NCBI GenBank assembly: GCA_021739805.1
Contig: JAIPBB010000116.1
Coordinates: 1 to 14,740, forward strand
Direction of reading: 5' to 3'
DNA length: 14,740 nt
From: Saprospiraceae bacterium
GTDB lineage: Bacteria > Bacteroidota > Bacteroidia > Bacteroidales > JAIPBB01
Below the pieces are notes generated by a model, which ran no database searches, was not told the origin of the DNA, and saw only the letters and a list, made by a program, of their open reading frames with translations. This document shows, piece after piece, positions 1 through 7,054 of this stretch. Made by a program: the position numbers and the translations under genes. Numbering within the stretch: position 1 is the first letter of the stretch; each line of letters starts with the position of its first letter.

Positions 1-644
1 GTTTAGGAGAAGAAATAAATCTGGAGAAAAAGTTAGTTTATGATCTACTCAAGAGCTCTGATTTAAAAGAAAATAAAACCAATAAATATAGGAAGTTAAC
101 TATAATCACTCAAAAAAAAATTGGGCAAGAAACCAATTATATCAAAGATGAATTACCTTTAACTTACCAATATTTAAGTTCACACAAAGATTTTTTTGAA
201 AAGCGCAAATCTTCTATATATAATGACAAACCAGCCTTCTCAATATTTGGAATTGGTGACTATTCATTTGCTAAATACAAAATTGGAATTTCGGGTTTAT
301 ACAAATCAACCCATTTCACATTAGTATATCCTAATAATTCAAAACCAATAATGCTTGACGACACCTGCTACTTTATTGGCTTTGACAAATTGAAAATGGC
401 GGAAATTGCTCATTATCTATTAAACTCTGATTTGGTACAAAGATTCTTAAAATCAATCATATTTTCAGATTCAAAAAGGTCTATTAATAAAGATACTTTG
501 ATGCGCATTGACTTTAAGAAAACATTTGAAAGTTGCGATTTTGAAAATGCAAAAACGAAAATTAGTGGTTTGAAGATTGAGCATTGGGAAGAGTTTGGGG
601 CAATAATCAAAGAAAGCACAAACCAGCAAATGACATTGTTTTGA
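1..644 (+). CDS. DNA methyltransferase (restriction-modification type), C-terminal part, 5' end outside window
   Basis: The reading frame is open from base 3 (213 residues visible) and continues beyond the left edge; the internal ATG at 351 is not the true start. The visible part matches the C-terminal target-recognition (TaqI-like specificity) region of Eco57I/N-6 adenine methylases. The characteristic block F-S-I-F-G-I-G-D-Y-S-F is at visible residues 79-89, followed by K-I-G-I-S-G-L-Y, then M-L-D-D-T-C-Y-F at 117-124, and S-D-S-K-R-S-I-N-K near 158-166. In this family the region contacts DNA and sets the sequence methylated, while the SAM-binding and NPPY catalytic motifs lie upstream, here outside the window. 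It could belong to a stand-alone methylase or to a fused type IIG enzyme; the missing part would decide. The family call rests on motif recall, not on a search. Confidence 0.75.
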   Translation, partial: LGEEINLEKKLVYDLLKSSDLKENKTNKYRKLTIITQKKIGQETNYIKDELPLTYQYLSSHKDFFEKRKSSIYNDKPAFSIFGIGDYSFAKYKIGISGLYKSTHFTLVYPNNSKPIMLDDTCYFIGFDKLKMAEIAHYLLNSDLVQRFLKSIIFSDSKRSINKDTLMRIDFKKTFESCDFENAKTKISGLKIEHWEEFGAIIKESTNQQMTLF

Positions 645-688
645 AAAGTATGAACGCCCAACAAAGTGTATAAATCAACAGCTTAAAA

Positions 689-1834
689 TTACTTTATTCC
701 TTTTACTCTAAAATTAACCACCTCCGGTCTATTTCCAATTCTAATTGGAGCTACAGAAGTTCCATAGCCTGAAGAAATATAAAAGTGGGTGTTTTTCTTT
801 TTTAAATATCCCCAATCTTCTTCGAATATCGCTCCGGTTATATAGTTAATAGGCCAAAATTGTCCGCTATGAGTATGCCCCGAGAATTGCAGGTCAATTG
901 GAAATTCAGCGGTTTTAGCTAATTTATATGGTTGGTGGTCAAGCAAAATTACAGGTAGATTTAAATCCAAATCCTTTGTTAATTCAGCAAGTGATGTTCT
1001 TGGCTTATTTGACATTCCTTCTCCCTGAATATCATCTCTGCCAATAATATAAAACTTATTGTCAATCAACACAGATGTGTCTTTTAACATATGAATTCCA
1101 TTTTCTTCGAAAAAATCTAATTCTTTATAAGCCCGGCTAATATATTCATGATTTCCCAAACAAGAGTAAACTCCATATTTCGATTTTATTCCTTTAAGAT
1201 ATTCTAAAAGTTTATTGTGTTTAACTACTTCAATATTATCATCAATTATATCACCGCCAATTATGACAATATCAGGATTTAAGTCGTTAATCATTTTAAC
1301 TAATCTTAAAGCCTTAGTTTTATTCACCATGGTTCCAAGATGAATATCGCTAACGGCAACAATATTTAAATCTTCGATTAGCTTTTTATTTATAGCAATA
1401 TCAATGCTTTTAACTCTCGGCGATTTTGCATTTATATATCCGGCAATAAAAACTATTGAAATAAGCGAAAGAGAAATTATACCAATAATAATTTTAGTTT
1501 TTTGATAGTTTGCAGTAATAAACTCAGGATAAAAAGGAATAATAAAATTTATCAATCTAATCAAATCGAAAAAGATAATAATAAACAAAGCATAAATAAA
1601 AAATGCTGCTCCAACCGAACCTATTCTAATTAAAGTTTCACTAAAAACATTTATTGAAGCCTGTTCAATTACTTTTCCTAATATAAATGCAGAAACCAAA
1701 AAGATAAATAAAACCAAAAATGGAGTTGAACTAACAAATGTTCCTTCGAAGCTTTGCATTGTCCTTTTAATAACATAAAAAGCAGCTAAACCGAAGACTG
1801 TAATAAAAACCGAAAAAAAGACTATCATTCTCAT
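689..1834 (-). CDS. Membrane-anchored metallophosphoesterase (YkuE/YaeI-like)
   Basis: A 381-residue protein. The N-terminal third carries about four hydrophobic segments (roughly residues 5-22, 36-54, 72-99, 114-133). A calcineurin-like phosphoesterase domain follows from about 155. The metal-binding motifs appear in the expected order: S-D-I-H (D163, H165), G-G-D-I-I-D-D (193-199), G-N-H-E (227-230), the isolated H300 in D-H-Q-P, and G-H-T-H-S-G-Q (319-325). This order is typical of bacterial YkuE/YaeI-like dinuclear metallophosphatases, some of which act on lipid or envelope phosphates; the substrate here cannot be read from sequence. All metal ligands appear intact, so it is probably active. 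The ATG start at 1834 gives a hydrophobic N-terminus. It converges with the methyltransferase gene, leaving 44 bases between stops. Two TAnnTTTG boxes lie upstream. Confidence 0.9.
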   Translation of the reverse strand: MRMIVFFSVFITVFGLAAFYVIKRTMQSFEGTFVSSTPFLVLFIFLVSAFILGKVIEQASINVFSETLIRIGSVGAAFFIYALFIIIFFDLIRLINFIIPFYPEFITANYQKTKIIIGIISLSLISIVFIAGYINAKSPRVKSIDIAINKKLIEDLNIVAVSDIHLGTMVNKTKALRLVKMINDLNPDIVIIGGDIIDDNIEVVKHNKLLEYLKGIKSKYGVYSCLGNHEYISRAYKELDFFEENGIHMLKDTSVLIDNKFYIIGRDDIQGEGMSNKPRTSLAELTKDLDLNLPVILLDHQPYKLAKTAEFPIDLQFSGHTHSGQFWPINYITGAIFEEDWGYLKKKNTHFYISSGYGTSVAPIRIGNRPEVVNFRVKGIK

Positions 1835-1870
1835 AAATTTATTAATGTGTCAAGCCCGGAAAGAGTTTGA

Positions 1871-1892
1871 CAAAATTAGGGTGTCAAAAGTA
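1871..1892 (-). promoter_or_regulatory. Candidate Bacteroidota -7 boxes for the metallophosphoesterase gene
   Basis: Two minus-strand matches to the Bacteroidota -7 consensus TAnnTTTG lie 37 to 58 bases upstream of the ATG: TACTTTTG (1892 to 1885) and TAATTTTG (1878 to 1871). No exact -33 TTTG sits at the usual distance from either, so which one is used, if any, is uncertain. Confidence 0.4.
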
Positions 1893-1970
1893 TGAAAAAA
1901 GAGGATTTAAAATAGAAGCTAATTTTAATACTTCACAACTAAAAGAGAAATAAATATATGCTTTGAATCT

Positions 1971-3185
1971 TTAGTTTACTATAAACTTAAACTCTTTATT
2001 TTCATTATTCTCATATATTATCCTTCCGAAATATATTCCGGGTTTCCAATTACTGACATCTATTTCGACATTCGGTGTTCGGTGTTCAGTATTAATTATT
2101 TTTTTCCCTTCTAAATTGTAGATTTCCATTAAGACAATCTCTTGATTATTATTGCTAATATCAATTGTAATCTTTTCATGAGCCGGATTTGGATATAATT
2201 TTACATTATGTGATCTATTAATTTCCGGAATAGAGCCATACATATCTACTCTCATTGTATAAAACATTATTCCATCTATCTCATTGTAAATACAAATCAA
2301 TGTATTTGGATAAGTTGCACCTTTACATCCCATAGGTAAATCAATATTAAATTTTATTGTGGTATCATTTAAAACAACCACAGAGTCTGTGAATTCTTCA
2401 ATGGGTATAAAATTATAAGAAACGATATAATTAGTATCCTGGGTAAAATGAGTATTATTTCCATATACGGTAATTTTCCATGACTGCCAATTCAAATTAT
2501 GGATAGAGTCCGGTGTTATTTCTGCAATTTGTGATTTGGAATCATTCATTACTAATATATTATCCTTCCCAACAATAAGTGTGTCAATAGAATTCCTATA
2601 AACTGCACTGAATAATCCATGATAATTATTGGGTACTGTAAAATAGACTTTTAATCTATATTGACTTAAAGGTGAAATTGAATCAGCTTGAATAGTATCG
2701 TTTTTAGTGTTTATAAAATAGCACGAATGATTCGTTGCTGACAAAAAAGAAGTTAAATAAAAAGTTTCTAATATGATTTCTTCCTGAGCACCGGCAGACA
2801 CCATTTTTGGTATTTCATCATCAAAATAAAAAGGATTTCCAATTCCTGAAATTACTTGAATGGCAGAATCCAAATACATAGTATCGTCTATGCAATTATA
2901 TATTTTTAAATGATAAATTCCTGTATCCTGGAAAGTTGTAGTAAAATATATATTTATATAGTAATCTTTGTATGAAAATGGAATCCAGAAATCCACAGTA
3001 TCAACATCATTATAAAAAGAAACGTAATTAGAATCAACTGACTTAAAATGGGTTTTATGCCCAAAGATTGTGAAAGATTTAGGAGTATTGTCATATGTTA
3101 TTCCCTGCAAAACACCTTGTATGCTTTGTGAGAATAATAAATTGCCAATAGTTATAAATGTGATAATGAGTATGGCTTTTTTCAT
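1971..3185 (-). CDS. Secreted T9SS-sorted surface protein with GxxTHF (IPT/TIG-like) repeats
   Basis: A 404-residue exported protein with an N-terminal signal peptide (MKKAILIITF..., cleavage near residues 19-20). The central part resembles about three beta-rich repeats of roughly 90-100 residues. The first (about 25-115) carries G-H-K-T-H-F at 42-47 and the third (about 219-318) opens I-T-P-D-S and carries G-N-N-T-H-F at 242-247; the middle one (about 126-212) is degenerate. The same signature occurs in the three-repeat protein encoded at 8792-10003. A type A T9SS sorting domain ends the protein (about 328-404: K-L-Y-P-N-P, I-Y-N-L-E-G, P-G-I-Y-F, final K-F-I-V-N), so it should cross the outer membrane and be released or anchored outside. 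No catalytic motif is visible; an adhesion or structural role is only inferred. The ATG at 3185 is placed by the signal peptide. No clear -7 box lies just upstream; the palindromic element at 3219-3377 falls in its 5' region. Confidence 0.82.
   Translation of the reverse strand: MKKAILIITFITIGNLLFSQSIQGVLQGITYDNTPKSFTIFGHKTHFKSVDSNYVSFYNDVDTVDFWIPFSYKDYYINIYFTTTFQDTGIYHLKIYNCIDDTMYLDSAIQVISGIGNPFYFDDEIPKMVSAGAQEEIILETFYLTSFLSATNHSCYFINTKNDTIQADSISPLSQYRLKVYFTVPNNYHGLFSAVYRNSIDTLIVGKDNILVMNDSKSQIAEITPDSIHNLNWQSWKITVYGNNTHFTQDTNYIVSYNFIPIEEFTDSVVVLNDTTIKFNIDLPMGCKGATYPNTLICIYNEIDGIMFYTMRVDMYGSIPEINRSHNVKLYPNPAHEKITIDISNNNQEIVLMEIYNLEGKKIINTEHRTPNVEIDVSNWKPGIYFGRIIYENNENKEFKFIVN
2071..2087. repeat. 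Heptanucleotide tandem repeat inside a T9SS tail
   Basis: On the minus strand the 7-base unit GAACACC occurs twice and is followed by GAA, 17 bases in all, inside the sorting domain of the 1971-3185 gene (codes for E-H-R-T-P-N near residues 368-372). Because 7 is not a multiple of 3, a gain or loss of one unit would shift the frame and remove the end of the sorting signal. Confidence 0.6.
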
Positions 3186-3218
3186 CTGGATATAATATTA
3201 ATTGTGTTATTTTAAACT

Positions 3219-3377
3219 TGTGTCAGCAAGAAAACTCAACAGATTTTGATTTTCAGAGAGTTTTTCCTGATCCCGATGAATATCGGGACTAAAGGGTGAA
3301 CTCTCTGAAAATCAGCCCACCCTTTAGGGACGGGGAAAGGCTGATTTTTAATTTTGAGTAGTTTTCATGCAGACACT
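3219..3377. repeat. Long imperfect palindromic intergenic element with terminal inverted repeats and nested hairpins
   Basis: The outer ends are inverted copies: GTGTCAGCAAGAAAACT at 3220-3236, and on the other strand GTGTCTGCATGAAAACT from 3376 back to 3360, 15 of 17 identical. Inside are four further perfect inverted repeats. The first is a 16-bp pair, 3247-3262 with 3299-3314. The second is a 7-bp stem, 3271-3277 with 3282-3288 (TCCCGAT/ATCGGGA, loop GAAT). The third is a 10-bp pair, 3289-3298 with 3318-3327 (CTAAAGGGTG/CACCCTTTAG). The fourth is a 10-bp pair, 3308-3317 with 3339-3348 (AAAATCAGCC/GGCTGATTTT). The 16-bp and last 10-bp pairings share bases 3308-3314, so they cannot form together. 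It could be a small non-autonomous mobile palindrome or a structured leader of the 1971-3185 gene. No target-site duplication is visible. Confidence 0.7.
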
Positions 3378-3506
3378 AACTAATTCTATAGTTTTAAATA
3401 TTTTAATCAAAATCAAGGTAAAGTTAAGGAATAATTTTAATATTAAACTCAATAATTATTATTTAATTTATTATTATTTTTCATTACTGTCCTGGTAAAT
3501 TTCGGT
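3378..3506. other. AT-rich spacer between two repeat elements
   Basis: Very AT-rich (3421-3482 is almost all A and T). No open frame, -7 box with a plausible downstream gene, or hairpin terminator could be supported here. Confidence 0.5.
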
Positions 3507-3637
3507 AGATTCTTCGCTTCGCTCATAATGACATTGTCTCTTGGAAGGAGAAGGAATATATTGGGGTTTACCCCGATAAATTCCCATCACAATCGCATTT
3601 TGTCATTCCGAATGGAGCGAAGCGGAATGAGGAATCT
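3507..3637. repeat. Inverted pair of a short GC-rich dispersed-type repeat
   Basis: The left copy at 3507-3533 begins AGATTC, contains CGCTTCGCTC (3515-3524) and ends ATGACA. The right copy at 3601-3637 reads as the reverse complement with the same three blocks (GAGCGAAGCG at 3615-3624) plus about 10 extra bases. The right copy also holds its own 8-bp stem (TCATTCCG 3603-3610 with CGGAATGA 3623-3630). The 67 bases between them include GGGGTTTACCCC (3563-3574). I recall near-identical short elements in intergenic regions of many Bacteroidota, so this is probably a dispersed repeat; only a genome-wide search would confirm it. Confidence 0.65.
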
Positions 3638-3742
3638 CTGTTTTGTTGCCTTCATCTTCCCCAAAATTAGGGCACTTCTTTCGTTTTTGAGCTTGGCTCT
3701 TTTTAATTATAACCCAAATTCAGTGCTAATTTTAAATGCAAT

Positions 3743-4579
3743 TTATTTTATCAGCAGTTCCTTCAGCTTATTCAAATCTCCATTTACAACATTTAAATCA
3801 ACAAATTCAGAGATTCCGGCGATTTTTCCTTTTTCGGAGAACTGCCAGATTTTCCAATTGTTTTTCTCCGGCTGTTTAATATTATTGTAATTCGCAATCC
3901 AAAATGTGTATTTATTGAATTCTTCATTATTTAAATAGCTTTCGTAAAAACTATCTCCTGTGTAAATAATTGGTTTTACATTATAATGCTTTTCAACTTT
4001 ATCGAGCCAGCGTTTAATGCCAAGTTTCAATTTTTCTGTTGATTGAATTGAAGATAATGATTCAATATCAAGAATAGGAGGTAGGTCGCCTTTTTTGAGC
4101 TTAACATTTTTAATGAAATTTTCTGCTTGTTTAATCGAATTTTCATCAGGTCGATAGTAATGATAGACTCCATGGATGAAACCTTTGTTCAAGCTTTCTC
4201 TCCAATTATAAGTTAAATATTTGTCACGTTTTTTACTTCCAATTGTTGCTCTGATTATCACAAATGAAATAGAAACTTTATCATCAATTGAGTCAACTTG
4301 TTGCCAATTAATAATTCCTTGATATTGTGAAATGTCAATGCCAAAAGCCTTGTCCTTATTGTTTTCTAAAATACTGTTTATTTTACTTTTCTCTGAAAAA
4401 GAAACTATTCGATTGTTATTATGATTTTCAATTCTACTAATGAATATTTCTAAATAGTATTTTATTTCAGAACGATAGGCAATGCCAAAGCCAAATAAAA
4501 CAATAAACACAAAAATTACTGTATGCCTAAATCGCAATTTTATTGAATGTTTTTTAGAAAAATTAATATTTCTCTGCAA
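3743..4579 (-). CDS. Membrane-anchored glycoside hydrolase family 25 (lysozyme-like muramidase)
   Basis: A 278-residue protein with one N-terminal membrane segment (about 19-35), a short linker, then a GH25 domain from about 78 to the end. Family 25 enzymes cut the beta-1,4 bond between N-acetylmuramic acid and N-acetylglucosamine in peptidoglycan. Visible signatures are G-I-D-I-S-Q-Y-Q-G (80-88, with D82), the I-I-R-A-T strand (108-112), G-V-Y-H-Y-Y (137-142), the catalytic L-D-I-E-S block (170-174, D171 and E173), I-Y-T-G-D (205-209) and W-Q-F-S near the end (245-248) with D261. The catalytic acids appear intact. The start is unusual: no ATG occurs early in the frame, an in-frame TAA lies directly before the TTG at 4579, so TTG (or an ATT a few codons later) must be used. 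It is transcribed away from the BspA-like gene. Likely a periplasm-facing cell-wall enzyme. Confidence 0.88.
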   Translation of the reverse strand: MQRNINFSKKHSIKLRFRHTVIFVFIVLFGFGIAYRSEIKYYLEIFISRIENHNNNRIVSFSEKSKINSILENNKDKAFGIDISQYQGIINWQQVDSIDDKVSISFVIIRATIGSKKRDKYLTYNWRESLNKGFIHGVYHYYRPDENSIKQAENFIKNVKLKKGDLPPILDIESLSSIQSTEKLKLGIKRWLDKVEKHYNVKPIIYTGDSFYESYLNNEEFNKYTFWIANYNNIKQPEKNNWKIWQFSEKGKIAGISEFVDLNVVNGDLNKLKELLIK

Positions 4580-4694
4580 TTATTATGGTCTTTATTATGA
4601 TTTAAATATTAAGCGAACATAATCATTCTACAAAAATCATAAAAGAAAAATTTAATTTTTATCGATTACAACTGATTATTTTTGATAAAATTCT

Positions 4695-4702
4695 TAGCTT
4701 TG
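4695..4702 (+). promoter_or_regulatory. Candidate -7 box for the BspA-like gene
   Basis: TAGCTTTG matches the Bacteroidota -7 consensus TAnnTTTG. It lies 88 bases upstream of the preferred ATG (4791) but only 10 bases upstream of the longer-frame ATG at 4713, which argues for the downstream start and a leader of about 80 bases. A TTTG lies only 10 bases upstream, too close for a standard -33 element. Confidence 0.45.
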
Positions 4703-4790
4703 ATGTTTATTAATGGTAATTATTTTAGAATATCCAATAAAAAAAATGCTTTTTAAAATTCTATTTATCAACAATAAAACCTCCAAAATC

Positions 4791-6932
4791 ATGAAAAAAA
4801 TAATGAACTTTTTCAAGCTTGCAATTTTAATTTTATTTGCTTGCTTCACATCCAAACTAGTAAACGCACAATACACCCTGCAGAATCAGGATGTAACTCT
4901 TGACAGCCGTAATTACATAACAGCATGTTCTTACACTTTCACTAACACCAGCATAATAATCCCCGATACTCTTCAAGGTCATGCAATAAAAGGAATTGGA
5001 CTAGCTGCATTTGAAGGCAAGGGAATTACAAGCGTAGTTTTACCCTCATGTCTTGAAAGAATTGAAGGCACTGCTTTCAGAACAAACTCTCTTACAAGCA
5101 TTAACTTACCTGCCGGTCTTAAATATATTGGAAGACATTCATTCAGGGATAATAATTTAACAAGCGTTGTTGTGCCAAATTCTGTAGAGTTTATGGGAAA
5201 CGAATGTTTTAAAAACAACAATATAACAAGTGCTACTTTAAGCAGCTCACTTGTATATCTGGGTTATCAGGCTTTTGTTCAAAATTCTTTATCATCAATC
5301 ACTCTGCCTGCTTCAATAAATTATATTGGAGTGCAGGCATTTATTAGTAATTCAATTACAAGCTTTGTTCTTCCAAATAATTTAAGACCGGGTTTTCAGC
5401 ATTGGAGAAACAGCAATGGTGATACACTTAATCCGGCTACCACAGTTACGGCATTGAATTTATCATATACTGCTTCAATTATCTATACCTTAAATGACAC
5501 TGATGTAACAATGGAAAACGGCTATATCACTGACTGCCGTTTTGGTATAGGTACTGTTTTAACTATACCTTCTCAATTGCAGGGTCAAACCGTTATTGGT
5601 ATTGCTGATAAAGACGAACAGGAAGCAGGAGTATTTTCTTTTATGGGCATCTTGGATATCAGCTTACCTAATAATTTCAAATATCTTGGCAAATTCTCTT
5701 TCAGTGATAACTCATTTTATTTTGCAGATATTAGCCTTCCGAATACTCTTGAACATATTGGATATTTTTCTTTTTACTGGAGTAATATAAAAAGTGTAGT
5801 AATACCAAATTCTGTAACATTTATTGACGAGTTGGCATTTGGATGGAATCCTAATCTTGATTCTCTTATTCTTGGCAACTCAGTTGAATACATTGGCAAA
5901 CATGCATTTGTTAGAAATGGTATTATAAATCTGAGCATTCCCAATTCAGTTAAATTTATTGGGAATAACGCTTTTGAAACCAATGCGATTTCTACTCTCA
6001 CTATTGGGAATTCTGTTGTTTATATTGGCAAATATGCTTTTAAGAACAATAGTCTCACTTCAATGACTCTACCAGCCGCAACCAAAATCGGTCATACATT
6101 CGTAAACTGGCTTGACGAAAACAGTGCTACACATAATGCTAATTCCAGCGTAACTAATTTTGATATTTACTATTCCGCAATATTCACTATTAATAATGGT
6201 ACTGCTATTTTCAATGTCGCTGACAGCACGAGTGAACTGGAAAATGCAGAAGTTATTCTTAATGGGAACAGTTATTTTACCGATTACGCCGGTGAAGCAA
6301 TTATTGCAGGACTTAATAATGGAACTCATCCTTACCAGGTGAAAAAACAAGGATATTTCGATGCAACAGGAAATGTTGTAATAAATAATGGCTTCGATTC
6401 AATAAATGTTCTTATGATGAAACTAACATATCAAAATGTTGAGTTTTATGTCAAGGACAATTCAAACAATCCAATTAGCAATGCAACATTAGTTTATGAC
6501 AATAACACTTTAACAACAGATTTAAATGGCTATATTATTACGCAATCAGTAAGTGGTGGGACATATTCTTATGTTTTAAGTGCCCCCGGCTTTTTAGCTG
6601 ACAGTGGAAATATAACTATTGCTAATAATGACACAATAATAAACCTTATTTTATATGTTGACACAACCGGTATAAATGAGATTTATGATGATATTTCAAT
6701 AAAGCTTTACCCTAATCCTGTTGAGGACATTCTTCAAATAAGCTTCGAAAATTATTTAAGCAAATTTAAAATTATTGAAGTTATAAGTGTAACAGGACAG
6801 ACCATTAAAAGCTATAAAACAATTGAGCAGTCATTTACCATTGATATGAGCGGCATAAGCAAAGGGCTTTATTTTATCAGTATTTCTGATGAAAATAATA
6901 TTAAGAAAACATTTAAAGTAATTCGAAATTAA
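4791..6932 (+). CDS. BspA-like leucine-rich-repeat surface protein with T9SS tail
   Basis: A 713-residue protein from the ATG at 4791, preferred over the in-frame ATG at 4713 because it begins a clean signal peptide (MKKIMNFF...NAQ, residues 1-27). Two related modules follow. Module one (about 28-232) opens Y-T-L-Q-N-Q-D-V-T-L and holds about five 22-residue LRR_5/BspA repeats of the form A-F-x-x-N-x-L-T-S-I-x-L-P-x-x-L-x-Y-I-G. Module two (about 232-466) opens Y-T-L-N-D-T-D-V-T-M and holds about seven. Each closes with a short G-F/H-x-x-W segment (near 201 and 434) recalling Listeria-Bacteroides repeats. Two carboxypeptidase-regulatory-like beta domains follow (about 469-543, 547-620), then a T9SS sorting domain (about 637-713: K-L-Y-P-N-P, K-G-L-Y-F, final K-V-I-R-N). 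BspA-like repeats occur in adhesins that bind host or matrix proteins; that role is inferred here. Confidence 0.87.
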   Translation: MKKIMNFFKLAILILFACFTSKLVNAQYTLQNQDVTLDSRNYITACSYTFTNTSIIIPDTLQGHAIKGIGLAAFEGKGITSVVLPSCLERIEGTAFRTNSLTSINLPAGLKYIGRHSFRDNNLTSVVVPNSVEFMGNECFKNNNITSATLSSSLVYLGYQAFVQNSLSSITLPASINYIGVQAFISNSITSFVLPNNLRPGFQHWRNSNGDTLNPATTVTALNLSYTASIIYTLNDTDVTMENGYITDCRFGIGTVLTIPSQLQGQTVIGIADKDEQEAGVFSFMGILDISLPNNFKYLGKFSFSDNSFYFADISLPNTLEHIGYFSFYWSNIKSVVIPNSVTFIDELAFGWNPNLDSLILGNSVEYIGKHAFVRNGIINLSIPNSVKFIGNNAFETNAISTLTIGNSVVYIGKYAFKNNSLTSMTLPAATKIGHTFVNWLDENSATHNANSSVTNFDIYYSAIFTINNGTAIFNVADSTSELENAEVILNGNSYFTDYAGEAIIAGLNNGTHPYQVKKQGYFDATGNVVINNGFDSINVLMMKLTYQNVEFYVKDNSNNPISNATLVYDNNTLTTDLNGYIITQSVSGGTYSYVLSAPGFLADSGNITIANNDTIINLILYVDTTGINEIYDDISIKLYPNPVEDILQISFENYLSKFKIIEVISVTGQTIKSYKTIEQSFTIDMSGISKGLYFISISDENNIKKTFKVIRN

Positions 6933-7013
6933 ACTCCCGAAGTCCTAAGAAGGAGACTGGACAGGCAAGCAATTTAGTCCGCTTGGTAGATGTAAGGATT
7001 TTAATAAACCTTG
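6933..7013. other. Intergenic spacer downstream of the BspA-like gene
   Basis: Contains a few short self-complementary words (GTCC 6942-6945, GGAC 6959-6962, GTCC 6977-6980; CAAGC 6966-6970 with GCTTG 6981-6985) that could form a weak hairpin after the stop codon, but there is no following T-run, so no terminator is called. Confidence 0.35.
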
Positions 7014-7054
7014 ATGAAATTACTGGAAAAATCTAATAAGAATTAGACTTACTT
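7014..7054 (-). terminator. Conserved 3' flank with a weak hairpin terminator, copy 1 (next to the pseudogene)
   Basis: On the minus strand this follows the stop codon of the decayed T9SS tail. TCTAAT (7047 to 7042), loop TCTT and ATTAGA (7037 to 7032) form a 6-bp stem followed by five T (7031 to 7027). The same 41 bases recur at 8751-8791 with only three differences. The stem is AT-only apart from one pair, so termination strength is uncertain. Confidence 0.45.

Noticed and set aside
3528..3890. A 120-codon plus-strand ORF spanning the repeat region and the end of the GH25 gene
   Set aside because: Its first half is the translation of the inverted repeat element and its second half is antisense to a well-supported GH25 domain; no domain or start context supports it.
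4713..4790. Longer N-terminus for the BspA-like protein from the ATG at 4713
   Set aside because: It would put 26 extra residues ahead of a clear signal peptide and start only 10 bases from the candidate -7 box.
5596..6350. Several short ORFs on both strands inside the BspA-like gene
   Set aside because: They lie in other frames of a strongly supported repeat protein and echo its repeats.
6941..6990. Hairpin terminator after the BspA-like gene
   Set aside because: Stems are only 4-5 bp with long loops, several pairings compete, and no T-run follows.
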